A stretch of 64,000 nucleotides of DNA from Pomphorhynchus laevis (lineage: Eukaryota; Acanthocephala; Palaeacanthocephala; Echinorhynchida; Pomphorhynchidae): contig WNNJ02000754.1 of the NCBI GenBank assembly GCA_012934845.2, positions 1-64,000 of the forward strand. Reading direction: 5' to 3'. The stretch's first letter is position 1, and each line of letters starts with the position of its first letter. The notes beneath the pieces were generated by a model. The model saw only the letters and a program-made list of their open reading frames with translations. It ran no database searches and was not told the origin of the DNA. Made by a program: the position numbers and the translations under genes. Below, in pieces: positions 23,315 to 35,000 of the stretch.

Positions 23315-24600
23315 AAAGATGAGTATATATTATCACCACTGTGACGAGGAAAACGGATTGCACCTAAAACGTATAAAAATGACCTGCCAGTCGAATAACC
23401 AGTTTTGGTCTGCTCTTATGCTGGTAATAGTGTAGGTGTGAGCTATAGTTCAAATTCAATTGATCGTGTGTAATAATTTTGATGTTGCAGATAATGTGAT
23501 CTGCTGATTTCTTGCGAGTTGGATATTGTTTATTCTACAGCTTGTTTGTTTCTTTACTATTCTTAAATATGTAATATTTAACCACTTTCCTATATTGCAA
23601 AGCTTACAAGGTTTTGTCTTCCCTTCTCAGCAGTTCAACTGTATTTCAACTTCTTCAGCAAAAGTAAAACGGAAAGAGAAGGTACGCTCACATCGACATT
23701 TATAATTTAAGCACTGGGGGAGTAATAAAGCATTGTGTCACATTCAGCAGTTTTATCAAACTAAAAAAGCAAAAACAAATTCCTGAGTCATTATCAGTAG
23801 TTCACGAAGAGTAGGCGGCGGCGTAACGAAAATGACACAGAGGCAATTCTATGTGTAAAAAGCAAGCTCCTAAACTACCAAAAGTTCCTTGCATATAAAA
23901 TGATTATTGTGATATTGCACTTAATTTAGTTTTTAATTGTCGTTGTTTTTATTACTTTACTCTGCATACTGATTCTTTATACTCATAAGTTGCTTCCTTA
24001 TATAGTGCATTTGAAAAAATATATAACCTTGTGTTTTGAATGAAATGTATCATTTCTATTTGGTAAATAGACGAAAGATACGAAAATTATCTTGCATCGA
24101 ATATAAGTTGTGGTTGCTGCATCATAAACCATTTCTCTTCTAGAGTGCTTATTCATCCGACTCTGTAACTTAAGTTCATTGGTTTCATCATACATTGAAA
24201 ACAGCTGAAGTAATAAGCAAGATACAACATAATTACTAAAGAGTTGCATTGGCTTTTCTAAACTCGAAAATACTTATATTTTCTAAATATTATAACATAT
24301 ATGTATTTTACATTACAAAAATCCAAATTAGATTTTAATCTGCTTTTAACCAAATCCATTTTAATGTCAATAATTATAGAGTTATTTAGTTTATTGTAAT
24401 TACGACTTATAATTACTAGCAAACATATTTTCAGTAAAAGCTTTAACCGGTTTTCAGTAAATCTTTGCAGTCAGTTATGAATATAATTTTAATCTAAAAT
24501 AGTTTTCAATTATATTAAGATGACATTACTAATTACAATAAATCACTGAGAAATGGTAATACAAAGTCGAAAAGCTTTGACTAGTTACGAAGTGTTTAAA
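23315..24600. other. Upstream flank of gene A, no gene recognised
   Basis: Presumed 5' UTR and promoter region of gene A, then A/T-rich spacer. On the minus strand TTTTTATACG lies about 70 bp upstream of the ATG, but I cannot tell a TATA box from background A/T. No ORF with recognisable motifs. Confidence 0.4.
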
Positions 24601-24604
24601 AAGT

Positions 24605-24830
24605 TACAATGAAAGATCATCTCATAAGAAATGACTGTACATCTGCTAAACGTATTGTTTGTAAGCGTTACTTATTTAAAAATAAAATGCCTTATTTTAC
24701 AGTTACGCAGGCAACCGAAACGATCAGCGAGTACTTTCATTATACTGATGAATGTTTCCAATTACTCCATCACGACGGTGCTAAAGTAGTCGTCTAGAAG
24801 TGACAACAAGGAGCATGCAGTTTGTAAATC
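24605..24830 (+). repeat. Diverged relative of the 25.6-26.25 kb palindrome arm
   Basis: Shares AGGCAACCGAAACG (24709-24722), an ACTGATGA box (24746-24753) and GTCTAGAAGTGAC (24791-24803) with the palindrome arm in the same order (AGGCAGCCGAAACG, ACTGACGA, GTCTAGGAGTGAC). The sequence between differs. It is a single-arm, older member of the same repeat family. Confidence 0.55.
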
Positions 24831-24847
24831 GAAAACACTCAAATTTT

Positions 24848-24886
24848 GTCATATATATGTATATATACATATATATGTATATATGC
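24848..24886. repeat. Alternating TA/TG simple repeat
   Basis: TATATATGTATATATACATA-type alternating purine-pyrimidine run, self-complementary. Common in A/T-rich genomes. Confidence 0.8.
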
Positions 24887-25011
24887 AAGGCGGGTTTAAA
24901 AATATCTACGAAAAGAAACAAGCGGAGCAATATTGGATAGGACAAGTCATAAGCGATAAAATGCTAAACAAATATTATGAATATCATGTACCATGATAAT
25001 TAGAATTTTTG

Positions 25012-25600
25012 ACTAGGCATAAGTAGCAAGAATAATCCGGTTTTATTTCTTGGTCGATGAGGATATATAGAATGCTGCCTGGTGCTTGCCTTTTTGTCAG
25101 GAAATCATAGCGATTAATTTATGAATGTGTGTCCTAGGGCAGGTGTAACAACAAATTATAATTTATATATTTGTACACTTTAAAGTGTCCCTGTAAAACA
25201 GCATTTCTATTAAAAGGAATTTAGTGCCTGATACATGGTTAAACTGCAATACGCACTGCCATGCACAGAGCTTATGCTAAATTTCATCTGATGATTCAGA
25301 TTAAGGCTAGTTCTGTTTTTCGAGCTTTAGACATTGTTTAAGCGTGTGTTAAGGTGCCTATGGATGATTATTAAAGTCACGGTACTGATGAGCTCCGTTA
25401 GAGCGAAACGCATATACCGTTGTTGAAGTCTGTCGTCACACATTGGATGACTGGGCATACGTAGCGACTTTGAATATTGCGAGAATAATTCGGTTCTATT
25501 TCTTGGTCTGATGAGGTTATATTTCTTGGTCTGATGAGTATTTATGCCTCCTCATGAGGAAAATAGTGATTGATTTATGAGTACACCATTTGGTGTCCCA
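25012..25600 (+). mobile_element. Partly tandem retrozyme-like unit with hammerhead
   Basis: Two direct copies of a unit about 435 bp apart: the stretch from 25012 (GACTAGGCATAAGTAGC, then GGTTTTATTTCTTGGTC and GATGAGG) recurs from 25447 (GACTGGGCATACGTAGC, GGTTCTATTTCTTGGTC and GATGAGG). The hammerhead at 25379-25420 lies just upstream of the second copy. No ORF is present. Small hammerhead-bearing tandem units of 170-400 nt are known in animals as retrozyme-like elements thought to depend on PLEs. The first unit lacks a hammerhead at its start, so the array is about 1.3 units long. Confidence 0.5.
25379..25420 (+). ncRNA. Type I hammerhead ribozyme, minimal stem III
   Basis: All core boxes are present in order. 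Stem I 5' strand ACGGTA (25379-25384); CTGATGA (25385-25391); stem II GCTC/GAGC (25392-25395 and 25401-25404) with loop CGTTA; GAAA (25405-25408); CGCA; cleavage dinucleotide TA (25413-25414); stem I 3' strand TACCGT (25415-25420), a perfect 6-bp match. Predicted cleavage is after A25414. Stem III is almost absent, as described for hammerheads of Penelope-like elements that work best as dimers. ACGCAT is one CpG-type change from the self-complementary ACGCGT. Confidence 0.75.
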
Positions 25601-25623
25601 CGGCACCGAATCAATTCTTTCTA

Positions 25624-26250
25624 TGTAATCTTAAGGTTTTGTTTGAATCACAATTGCGAATAACAATTATTTCCATATGTTTGTATAAGTGTTCGAATCG
25701 AGCATATTCGTCAGCCTGCAAACTCTCGTCACTCCTAGACGATCATGTGATAGCCGGCAGCTATCGTCAGTAAGATGAACTATCACACGCCATTTCAGCT
25801 GCCTCTGTGACATTGTAAAAATGCATTTCCGACAATTTAGCTGAAATTGTGGGTTGCGTTAGCTCTTAAATCCTACAATTTGCAATGCAGACCATTATTA
25901 ACAACCAAAGGATCAAATTATATATAAAGGATCGAATTATATATATAATTTTATCCTCTGGTTGTTAATGATGGTCTGCATTGCAAATTGTAGGATTTAA
26001 GAGCTAACGCCACCCACAATTTCAGCTAAATGTCGGAAATGCATTTTTACAATGTCACATAGGCAGCCGAAACGGCGTGTGATAGTTCATCTTACTGACG
26101 ATGGCTGCCGGCTATCACATGACCGTCTAGGAGTGACGAAAGTTTGCAGGCTTAAGAATATGCTCGATTTAAAAACTTACTTAAACATATGGAAAGAATT
26201 GTTATTCGCAATATCGAGCAATTCCGTATTAAACAAAATCTTAAGATTAT
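25624..26250. repeat. Long palindrome (about 300-bp arms, tiny spacer)
   Basis: Left arm about 25624-25928 and right arm about 25936-26250 are near-perfect inverted copies (for example GCAATGCAGACCATTATTAA against TTAATGATGGTCTGCATTGC). The centre is a short TATATA-rich spacer. No transposase ORF and no obvious target duplication. It could be a foldback element or a template-switch inversion. If transcribed, it would form a hairpin of about 300 bp. Each arm carries a hammerhead-like GAAA/CTGACGA motif (26062-26109 and 25756-25803). Confidence 0.85.
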
Positions 26251-28059
26251 ATGTATATATATTATAACCAATTTATAAGATTATTTATATATATTTGTAT
26301 ATATATTTATGTATATACTTTGTGAACCAAGGTGTATGTAGTTTGAAGTAATAAATGAATAATATTGTAGCAAGAAACTAGCTACGATAACATTCCTTCA
26401 TCACTTGTAAGTACATACACATTGACCCAAAAGATCGCAGATTTTAGCCTGATATATTAGTATTGTTTCGGTCGCTACTGCCGTACAATCGTACACCCGG
26501 ACTCATCATCAGGCTGTACCGCTGTAGTGTCGTTTTGAACACTATTTGTACTTTTAGATTTGAGGCTAGATTTTTTCGATTGGTAAGTATATGCCTTACC
26601 GACTGGGCTAACAATCTAACTGTGCTAACCATCCACTGTGCTAACCATTCAGCTAGGCTAACCATCCAGTCTGGCTAACCATCCAGTACAGTTAGAAATT
26701 CTTTAGTATATGAAACCTGCAATGTGATTAATTTCTGATACCGAATTTTCCTAGATGCATTTAAACATTCTTTCTGTATATGCATTTAAATAAACCGATA
26801 AATGTTAATGAGAAGAAAATACTTTAGTGTTTTGTTATTTTAAGGGTTATAATTTTTCTACAAGCCGTCTTTAGGCATACTAAATGTAAACGTACTTGGT
26901 ACTTTCTTACAAATGATTATCTCCGAATATTCAAATTTATGATTTCATTGAAATAGCATTTTCAATTATTGATGTGCGATATTCTAAAATATCATTTGTC
27001 ACTTATCAAATGATACTAATTATCATTTCGAAATAAACCAGATAGTATAAAATATTCATTTATTTCGTTTGTTATTTTCATAATAAATTTTAGAATACGA
27101 ATGCAAACTAGACCTATAATTTCCAAATTAATTTTGTCTATGGGTTCCATGAGATTTTTCGTATCACTCGTTGAATCCGTTTTCTGTAAACATAAATCCG
27201 TTGAATCCATGGTATGTAAATATGATTTGTAAACGCATATTTTTCATTAATTTTATTAGTAATATGTTTCAAATTTTATTACCTTTGTCTCTAGGAGTAG
27301 GTTTTCGTATACCTAATCATAGTTCTTTTGACCACTTAGGGGCTCAGTAAAATGTTTTCACATATGTAAATGTATTTCGACCCAATGAGTCATGGATGAT
27401 TGTAGAGATTCCAATATATTTATATGATCAATCGCAATAATAATATGAATAAGTGCCTAAAGCACTTATAATGTTTATAAATGATCGCTTTGAAGTATTT
27501 TAAAAATGCATATTTAAGATAATCTTGTTTTTTCCTATCGAGATATGCCATATGTATCTTATGAGGGCCTTCCTTAACTAGACTTCGACTTTATTATATA
27601 ATTTAGACATCGTTATTATTTATAAAGATCAAATGACTATAAGCATTTTTTATGCTACTGTGCTACATAGGTAGTTTTATGCAGCAATATTAATGATCTT
27701 AAATTTTATCTAAGTGTTAAAATATTTTTAATACCAAATTTGAATGCCATCACCAGAATTTTTGAAATTAAGCATTTCTTTAACATTTCTTCTCTATTAG
27801 AAAATATTGTCGAGAATAATCTGTAACAGAAAACCACAAAAATTAGAATGTGTATAAAATAAAATCATTTTGAACATTCAAATATAACTAGAAAGTTTTT
27901 ATCGCTATAGCTCCCAATACCAATATTTGATTTATATTAGATAAATAGCAAAGGATGGACGCATTTTTGAAATCAATTTAATGTTTTGTTTCTATAGCTT
28001 TATCGGCTAATGACTATTTCCTCAATGATGCTAAGCGATGGATAATAAACAATATGCTT
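26251..28059. other. Intergenic; one short tandem repeat
   Basis: A/T-rich spacer. At 26607-26690 five diverged copies of a roughly 17-bp unit (GCTAACCATCCAGTCTG) occur in tandem. Nothing else recognised. Confidence 0.6.
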
Positions 28060-28260
28060 TGTATTAGAATAAGATACACTAGATAATCGAATTACATTAG
28101 AGGAAATACGTCATTAGCATGTTTTTGGCTCCGCTGCAATGTCGAGTCGAGGAATAGAGTCTGAAACCTGATGGCATAACAGTTCCTCCTAATGACCTTC
28201 ACATTTTTTATTATAATACTTGGTATATTATATATTAATCGGTTTATAAAAATACTGTTT
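28060..28260 (+). repeat. PLE 3'-terminal repeat, solo copy
   Basis: Matches the 3' region of PLE copy 1 (34905-35110): shared ATTAGAGGAAATACGTCATT-type start, GAAACCTGATGGCATAACAG and TTCCTCCTAATGACC, then a TTATTATAATACTTGG tail. No PLE coding sequence adjoins it. Confidence 0.65.
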
Positions 28261-30144
28261 TTAATAATCTTTACTTATAAAAATCTGAATGATAAAAAAT
28301 AAGATTAAGATATTTACATTTTTAAATTTATGGATAGTTTGAAATATGTTGAATCAGTTAACTCATTCAAATTTTTTAACTAAATGTTTAATATCTAAAT
28401 TTGCATCAGTTTGATATTCTTGCTGTCACATTTAGTTAAAAGAACTTAATTCTTATAATCTTATTTCTATACTTGATTTTAATGGCAAGATTACCACACT
28501 GTTGCAAGAACAACTATGTAAATTAAGATTAATGATTAATAATTTTAAAGTTCATTTTATTTGTGCTAATTTGTGAAGCAAGATGTTTAAAAAATTATTC
28601 TGTGACTGTTAAAAAATATCGGTAAACCGACAAAATAAAAATATTCTGAATTTCGAAAATAACTAAATAATGTTTATCGTCAGAATACAAGTCTGTTACA
28701 TTTTGTAAATTAAATTCTTCAAATTATTAATTTAAATTAATTTAACACCTTATATTTTGACACTGAAACCAAAGAGCTTATGAAATTTTAATAAACCAAA
28801 GTTTTTTGTAAGGCTTGCGTGTTACTTAAAATAGCCCCGTTACGAAACTATATGATCCAAATAAATTAAAAACAAAATCCTTCTTGTTCTAAATTAAAGG
28901 AGACTAAGTGAAAAGCAGATACCGATATGCGATGATAGAATATCAATTCCAACTGATCAAATCTTTATTCAAAAACATGGTTTGCTATTAATCAGTTCAT
29001 AAAAATTCTGAGTTAAAAATCTCTAGTTATAAAAATGTGAATTATTTAAAATTTTAAGATTAAGATATTAACATTTTTAAATTAATGTGTAGTACAAAAT
29101 ACATAAACTTAATTAATTGATCTAATTATAGATGCCATTATTTATGATTCTTTAATCGTTATTCATTTATAGCGCCATATCTATTTTCCAATGATTGACT
29201 TGTTTGCTCCAAATATAATTTGCTGAAAGTGTATTTAATCTATAATGTTTTGTCAAATAATCCAAAAAATAATAGAAGAATACAGGAGACTTCATACATT
29301 GATTAATTTGAACACGAATTTATGATTGATAATAAAGCCGATTCTAGTTATTAATTAATATAATTAAATGATAAAATGGGCTTTTAATTTGTAATCATTG
29401 ACTGTGTGCTGGATAAATCATTGTGTTTACAGAAATCTTTTAAAATTGCTATAGGGCTTTTAATATTTTGTATATAACATTGTTATTTTAACTTTTCTTA
29501 ACTTTATTTATTTATTTATTTATTTATTTCTAATTTTATTTTATATTTTGTCTGTATATAAAATTGTTGAGCTCTAATCCATCTTACATTATAAGTAACA
29601 AATATCAATTTGTTATAAATATTTTGAGCATTTCTAAATATAATTTATTCTAATAATATTTAATAATATTCCTTATTTGTGCTTTTTAAGTTTAGTCTTT
29701 AAAGAATCTTAACACAATTAGCTTGATTATATTAAGATTATGTTTAAAAAACATAATGCCAGCTCTTGTAAATGACTAAAGTTATTGATGAGTTATTTAA
29801 GAAGATTAAATAAAACTGATATTCATTGAAAGCGTTGAATGCGACGGAAGTTAAACAACTTTCATTTTCGATGTCGCTGAAAGGTTTTTTAAAGACACTG
29901 ATGTCGTTAATGATGCTTTTCATTGACATTGACGTGAACGTTGGTTTACGAATGTATAAATATTGTGTATATGCGCCATATTTAATATTTAGCATTTAAA
30001 CTTTTTGATATTAAATATCAAATATTCAACTTTAAATATGTATTCAACTAAAACTGTGCATTAGTACGACACTATTTTCCTGCAAATTTTTTATTCTACT
30101 AAAAATATAACCAAGAGTGGAAAATCTTTCAGTAAATCATTTTT
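28261..30144. other. Intergenic, A/T-rich; a partial PLE 3' tail at about 28990-29110
   Basis: 28990-29110 repeats the distal part of the PLE 3' family (ATTAATCAGTTCATAAAAAT, then a TTAAGATTAAGATATTAACA tail). The rest holds simple A/T sequence, including a TTTA microsatellite near 29505-29530. An 83-codon open stretch at 29744-29995 is not recognisable. Confidence 0.5.
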
Positions 30145-30450
30145 ACGGATGGGTATCTAATAGCATACTCTGGGTTAGAATAAAATGTTATTCTTTATAA
30201 TCACTTTACATTAGAGGAAATATATCAATGGCATGTATTTGGCCCCGCTATCTTGTTCTAATGATGAATAGAGGTCGAAACATGATAACATAGCAGTTCC
30301 TCCTTATGACCTCCAATCTTTATTCTAATACATTGTATAGTATCTGTTAAGCGGGTTATAAAAATAAGAGGTTCTAAAAATTAGTTTTTAAGATTAAGAT
30401 ATTTCAATTTTTATAATTTATTTATAGTATAAAATATGTAGTTACAGTTA
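30145..30450 (+). repeat. PLE 3'-terminal repeat, solo copy
   Basis: Same family as 28060-28260. GAGGTCGAAACATGATAACA and TTCCTCCTTATGACCTCC are followed by the common tail with AAGATTAAGATATTTCAA. GAGGTC before GAAAC and GACCTC after it are perfectly complementary. Confidence 0.65.
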
Positions 30451-30735
30451 AATGATTTGATTTATTTTATATGACATTTTGCTATTAATATTTTATATCA
30501 TGTTCATTATGTTAATTACAACTGCGATTTTAAGAGACATTTCCGGTGAATGCAATTGCATTTGCGATATTTTTAACTAGAAAATAATGTTGTGTACAAT
30601 TAATATTTTAATTCCGTAATTGTTGAATTAAAGTTATTCTCACGATGAAATAAATTAAGTTAAAAGACTACTGTTGTCTAACTTGGTTTTACATTAAATT
30701 ACAGAAAAAAGTTATTTTAAGGATACCATATTTAT

Positions 30736-30966
30736 TTAACTTGATTGCATCTGTAAGCTGAAATTTTTTATTGTGGCATGACATTATCCTCACAGATATT
30801 GTTTATATTTCCTGGGTGGGATCAATCAGCTGTTGATCCGGACCTACATTTCGCGTTTCGACCCTTATTATCTGCTTACTCCGTACACTGGTGCTGATCG
30901 GATTCGAACATTTTTAGCTTGCCACAATCAGAAAAATTTCAGCTCACAGATGCAATCAAGTTAAAT
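30736..30966. mobile_element. Foldback element carrying an inverted SINE body
   Basis: Inverted terminal repeats of about 47 bp: left TTAACTTGATTGCATCTGTA (30736 on), right complement ending at 30966. Between them, on the minus strand, lies the body of the SINE described at 31103-31330: GTTCGAATCCGATCAGC, AGTAAGCAGATAATAAGGG, TCGAAACGCGAAATGTAGG, CCCACCCAGG. The tRNA-like A box is missing. No ORF. Confidence 0.65.
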
Positions 30967-31102
30967 TAAAAACATTCATCGCGAGTGGCAACATTAAAAA
31001 TGGTGATTCGCCTAGCGGATCACACACATAGGATAGGTTTTTAATAGATCATTAGAATACGATCCCCTACCAAAAGTAATATACAGAGATGTATGCCTAC
31101 AT

Positions 31103-31330
31103 CACTGGAGAAGCTAGCCTAGTGGATGTAACGTTGAAACGCGATACAGACTTCCTGGGTCCGAATCCGATCAGCATCAGTGTACAGAGTAAGCAGATAA
31201 TAAGGGTCGAAACGTGAAATGTAGGTTTGGGTTAGCATCTGATGAGACCCACCCAGGCTGATTAGTAGGGTTCTGCTGTATCAACAATAGGAACAATACC
31301 TGTGAGGATAATGTCGTGACACAACAGAAA
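31103..31330 (+). mobile_element. tRNA-derived SINE with hammerhead core boxes
   Basis: The 5' part looks like a decayed tRNA gene: A box TAGCCTAGTGG (31115-31125) and B box GGTCCGAATCC (31158-31168, one mismatch to GGTTCGANTCC), 33 bp apart. The body then carries GGGTC-GAAA (31204-31212) and CTGATGA-GACCC (31239-31250), where GGGTC and GACCC are complementary as in a hammerhead stem II left open. The tail (ATGTCGTGACACAACAG) matches the terminal repeat of the 30736-30966 element. SINEs with hammerheads are known in schistosomes (Sm-alpha). Confidence 0.6.
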
Positions 31331-31859
31331 AATATACAATATTAATTTTGACGATATTTTATTTAATGAATTGAAGAGGCTTGGATTTATACAAATTCTT
31401 TAACTTAACTTAATAGTCAATCTACCTTTGAAACTTTCATATAACCATGGATGATCAAGGTTTAAATGTGATTGAATAATGTTTTATACTCGTAAATAAT
31501 CGCGTGTAATTGTTAGTTAAAATAATTAATATAAACTACAAATTTATCTTTACTAATTATACTCGCACTTCGGGTATTGGATTTAAATATATTTCCTTGC
31601 ATAATTCAAATTAACTCACATGTGTTGCGAACACATTTTTGTGATATTATTACGTTATACATTTAGATTTTATTGCGTGTTGTATTTCGTTCAGCAATTT
31701 TGTTAAATAATTGTATATTTGGAGAGACGATTTGAGCTTTAGAAAATACGAACAACCCCAAAACTAATTAGGAATTTTCATCATTATCGAACATCACGAT
31801 CGTAGTAAGTAATATATACTTTTTTAAGTTGGCTTTTGTTTCTATAGATTACGATTTGT
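31331..31859. other. Intergenic, no gene recognised
   Basis: A/T-rich sequence between the SINE and the gene B 3' region. Nothing recognised. Confidence 0.6.
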
Positions 31860-32036
31860 GATGATAGACAATATTATTTAAGATAAAAAACGTTTACATA
31901 AAAATCGTGGATAGGCATACATATATGATGTCAACTTGTATATCAGTAAATTGTGAAGTGTAAAAATTAGACAAATTCGTATTTGAAGAAGTTTTTAAAT
32001 ATCCATTTTGTATAACCAAGATGTTATATCGTTTCA
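31860..32036 (-). other. Gene B 3' UTR, conserved block
   Basis: Directly after the gene B stop. 31880-31985 aligns closely with the gene A 3' region (ACGTTTACATAAAAAT, GTCAACTTGTATATCAGT). The position equivalent to the gene A AATAAA reads AACAAA here, so the gene B polyadenylation site is unclear. Confidence 0.55.
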
Positions 32037-35000
32037 TTAATACATACCACCATAAAACGGTAGTCCTCCATAACCCGGTAATCCTCCTGGAAATCCGCCA
32101 GCGCCTGGATATCCACCAAATCCAGGATATCCAGCTCCGTATCCACCAAATTCATCACAAGGGAAGCACTGTATTCCTGAGCCACTAGGGCATCCTCCAT
32201 ACATTCCAAGTCCACTTCCATCAATTGGATAGCATGTTACTGGCCCCAAACCTTGGGGTGTTGAAAAGGTTGGGGGACAGGTTGGTGGACAGGGTGGTCG
32301 ACAAGGTTGCTGGCAAGGCGGTGGACATACTCCTCCTCCAGACTTGGGAGGAACATGCATTACCTGATTCATTACTGATGGTGGTTCGGCATTTCCCATT
32401 ACATACTGATTTCTAACGACTGGTGGTGGACATGTTGGCTGTTCAACAATATTGTACATAATTTTTCTCGGTGGCCGACAAACTAGAATACGTTCATATA
32501 TGTCAGGTGGTGGAGTTGGTAACCTTTGTCGATTATATATAGGCTCTGGTGGTGGTTCTGGTAATGCAATAACCTGCCGAAACACTCGTCCACACTCCAT
32601 CTGACCCGTACCGCATTGATACTGATTGGTCATAGGATAGTATCCACCTAATTGACCTCCACAAATTTGTCCTCCAGATCCGAATGATGATGATCCCATA
32701 TATTGTCCTGAACCATATGTACAATCAATACCCGGAGCAAATCCAGACGAACATTGCGATCCATACATCTGTAAACCACTTCCACTCGATAATCCTCCTT
32801 GATATTGACTTCCACCACTCCATACTTGACTTCCTGTACTAGGGAAGGTAGATCCGTAATTTTGCAATGAATTAGAATAGCCACCACTGAATCCTTGATC
32901 ATATCCAGGAATTCCGTAGCTTTGAATTCCCGCGCTCGCATCGCCATAGCTACTGCTGCCACTGTATCCAAAATCGTAACTAAAATAGCAGGATGCATAT
33001 TATCGATTAAGAAACACTATTAGTATATATTTGAAAACAGTTCTTATTTCTAATATTTAATTCGTGTTTTTCCCTGACTCAAAATTCAGTATTTATCGTT
33101 GTTCACATATCGATAAAAAAATTACTGTACTGTTTCCCTAGTTGCAATTGATCTCATTGTATGTCGCTAATATGATTTTCCATATCAAGCTTTAACAATT
33201 TGACATCCGTTTGTGTTTAAATATTGTGACTCAAGTTCTAATTCTTCAATTTATTTATAATGCCCAATATGTAGTAGCCTAAGTAAAGTGCTGTGATTAA
33301 TAATAACTATTTATAATGCAATCTAATCAAGATAAAATATTTTTTCCAAGTTTCAATTAAGAAAACGTAATCATAATCTACGTTTGTGTAAACAGTTTAT
33401 ATAATTTGTTCAGGATACATCATTCTTGTATTTTATTGGCACAAGACACTCTTATGATTCAAATTATATATAAAGATTTGTAAATGTCTATGTGGCCTTA
33501 ATACAAGATTATATATTTGATGAAATTAAAAAGAAAATTAAAATAACAAGCAATTATAAAAGGAAAGATCAAATTAATAAAGATATGTATATAGAACTTG
33601 CCAAATTTAAACAACTATATATTAACAACTATTGATAAAGCTAGTAATAACTTTGTCTTCATATGCAAAAAAAGTTGTTTTATGATTTACTAATGAAAGA
33701 GGTTAATTCTAATGATTTAAATTTAAACACAATATATGAATGCAGTGAGTTAAGTTTAGAAACAATTATTACAAGTCACTGTTCTATAATGGATAAAAAT
33801 GGTATAAAGGTTGAATCAGATAATAAAACTATACCTTTATTATATTGAAATCCAAAATACATAAAAATCCAATAAAACCTAGGTTCATATGTAGTGCGTT
33901 TAAATGTACATTAAAACCACTTTCTGTCTATATGAATAAAATACTTAAAGTAATTAAAGCACACTTTAAAAAATATTGCAAGGTAATCGAAATTAATACT
34001 GGTATAAAACACTATTTCAGTATTAATTCTACAAAAGAATTTTTAGAACACACAAAAGGAATAAATTTTCAGAATATAAATACGTACGATTTTAGTACGC
34101 TTTGTACAAATCTAGATTTAGTAGATATTAAAGAAGCGTTAGTAAAGTTAATTAATCTTATATTCGTAAAAAATATACATAGATATGCTATAATAATTAT
34201 AACGCCTATTTAACAAAAATTGAACCATCGAGTAAATATAAATATATGGATAAAATTGAATTAATAGAATCCTTAAATATTTTGATAAATCAAAATTATT
34301 TAAAAGTAGGGACATCTATATTTAGACAAGTAAAAGGTGTTCCAATGGGTGGTAATAGTAGCTCCAATTATAGCTGACTTGTTTTTAAGCTTTATAGAAT
34401 ATGAATTTGTTCATAACTGTGTAAAAACTTAATCTAAACTATATAAATATATGAAATATATGTTTCGATACATTGATGATATATGTGTATTTAATTCTAA
34501 TAATTTTTATTCAATTAGTGAGCACATTTATCCAGAAAGCCTTATTCTTAACAAAACCAATATTAATGATAAAGAAGGTGTATATCTAGATATGAACATA
34601 AAATTAACATTAACTAAAACTACTATTAATTTATGTCGTAAAGATGACATATTTAAATTTACAAGAAACATATTTTTACATGAGCATTCATGCATACCAT
34701 ATAATATAAAATATAATACATTAAATAATGAAATTTTAAGAATTGCAACAATTTGTAACGATATTGGCTTTCTTCAAAATCATTTAAATAATTAAAAGGT
34801 GCATATTTTGAACTGGGTTACTGTAAAAATATTATCAAACAGAACATAGTAAAATATATAAATCAGCACAATAATATTAAAAATATATTTAAAGTCATTA
34901 GCGAAAATTTTTTATGGATGGATAATAAATATTATACTTTGTACCAAAATACGTCCTTAGCACGTATTTTGCCCCACTGCTATGTTGGGTAAGCAGTGCG

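Noticed and set aside
26062-26119. HDV-like ribozyme fold for the palindrome arm
   Set aside because: The crossing stems resemble P1/P2, but there is no room for P4 or the catalytic junction between the second strands (only two bases).
31103-31180. Functional tRNA gene
   Set aside because: A and B boxes are present, but no acceptor stem or clear anticodon arm; the sequence continues into a repeat body.
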